A DNA stretch of 64,000 nt. Source: Porphyra umbilicalis (Eukaryota; Rhodophyta; Bangiophyceae; Bangiales; Bangiaceae). The DNA lies in assembly GCA_002049455.2 (NCBI GenBank), contig KV918907.1, positions 1 through 64,000 on the forward strand, given 5' to 3'. Position numbers and translations under genes: made by a program. The notes under the pieces are model-generated. The model saw only the letters and a program-made list of their open reading frames with translations. It was not told the origin of the DNA and ran no database searches. This document shows positions 63,606 through 64,000 of the stretch, piece after piece; the first letter of the stretch is position 1; each line of letters opens with the position of its first letter.

Positions 63606-64000
63606 CTAATATGTGTACGGGCCGTACACACGGTTCAGCCGAGGGAATTGCCGCAAGGCAAGTTGGGAATCATACGCAAAATTGCGCGTCATGGACGGCA
63701 GAGTGTACTTGAGCCACACGACAGGAATTTTTTCCTCCATTGCGGCGGCTGTACTTGAATCGGTCCTCGTGACGTCGGCAAGGATAACTCCGTCACCGGT
63801 AACATGGACATGTTGGATTCTGGGTATCCACGTGGAGGTCATGACGATGTTGGCCGCGGTTGTGAGCCCGGCCTGTCGGCGACTTCGTCGCGTTGGCGTT
63901 CGCCACTCGTACCCCGGTACATGCTTCTTCTTCTGTCGAAGGAAACGCACCACCAGGTTGCCGGGGAGGTTCTGCAGGGGTTCCCAGGTGTCGTCCTTCG
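63606..64000 (-). CDS. Chromodomain protein C-terminus (copy B), runs off right edge
   Basis: The minus-strand frame is open from the right edge to TAG at 63606-63608. At the edge it encodes the second half of a chromodomain (KDDTWEPLQNLPGNLVVRFL), then a basic QKKKHVPGYEW and about 90 residues with STWIPRIQHVHVTGDGVI and LPSMTRNFAYDSQLAL. The same protein with substitutions but no stops is read from 1-400. Because both frames are open, this family was recently coding; the C-terminal chromodomain suggests a chromovirus integrase tail. The rest of the gene lies outside the window. Confidence 0.6.
   Translation of the reverse strand, partial: KDDTWEPLQNLPGNLVVRFLRQKKKHVPGYEWRTPTRRSRRQAGLTTAANIVMTSTWIPRIQHVHVTGDGVILADVTRTDSSTAAAMEEKIPVVWLKYTLPSMTRNFAYDSQLALRQFPRLNRVYGPYTY
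63620..64000. repeat. Dispersed repeat, right copy (matches 1-381)
   Basis: Gap-free match to the left window edge. Confidence 0.9.

Overview
The window is GC-rich nuclear DNA from a eukaryote, most probably an alga. It contains spliceosomal GT-AG introns, long G/C homopolymers, LTR retrotransposons, hAT-like and mariner-like elements, and plastid-type or Golgi-type host genes. Mostly intronless GC-rich genes plus a tRNA-Trp with an ectopic intron outside the anticodon loop suggest a bangiophyte red alga (Porphyra/Pyropia-like). The lineage is an inference; I ran no search.

Layout. 1-0.7 kb: minus-strand fragment of a chromodomain protein whose second copy closes the window (63.6-64 kb). 1.1-6.9 kb: Ty3/gypsy-type gag and pol joined by a textbook -1 frameshift signal. 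10.8-22.6 kb: host genes, namely a GT14 glycosyltransferase (minus), a GT92 glycosyltransferase (plus) and a five-exon NCS2 nucleobase transporter (minus). 22.6-28.7 kb: gene-poor, with small inverted-repeat elements and a large G/C minisatellite. 28.7-38.4 kb: gene cluster with a Pro-rich membrane glycoprotein, a multipass membrane protein, a parvulin-rhodanese fusion (minus), a TVP38/TMEM64 protein and a PP2A B''-like EF-hand protein (minus). 38.4-43.5 kb: extremely GC-rich DNA split by a hAT-like element with a perfect 8-bp target duplication. 43.5-44.8 kb: single-pass membrane protein (minus).

45.6-54 kb is an AT-richer nest of mobile elements around two tandem tRNA-Trp(CCA) genes: a hAT-like element with a mariner-like element inside it, two further mariner-like copies, other inverted-repeat elements, and a broken hAT transposase gene. 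55.1-57.5 kb: an in-frame coding minisatellite followed by a 652-codon ORF I do not recognise. 57.8-63.5 kb: a complete Ty1/copia element with 367-bp LTRs, a 5-bp target duplication and a primer site of the half-initiator-tRNA type, coding-dead through two nonsense codons.

The host genes share no evident pathway. Three secretory/Golgi-type genes (GT14, GT92, Pro-rich wall-type protein) fit a cell-wall or extracellular-matrix theme. Several genes are interrupted at G/C homopolymers in ways that one extra base per tract would repair, which points to systematic homopolymer undercounting in the assembly.
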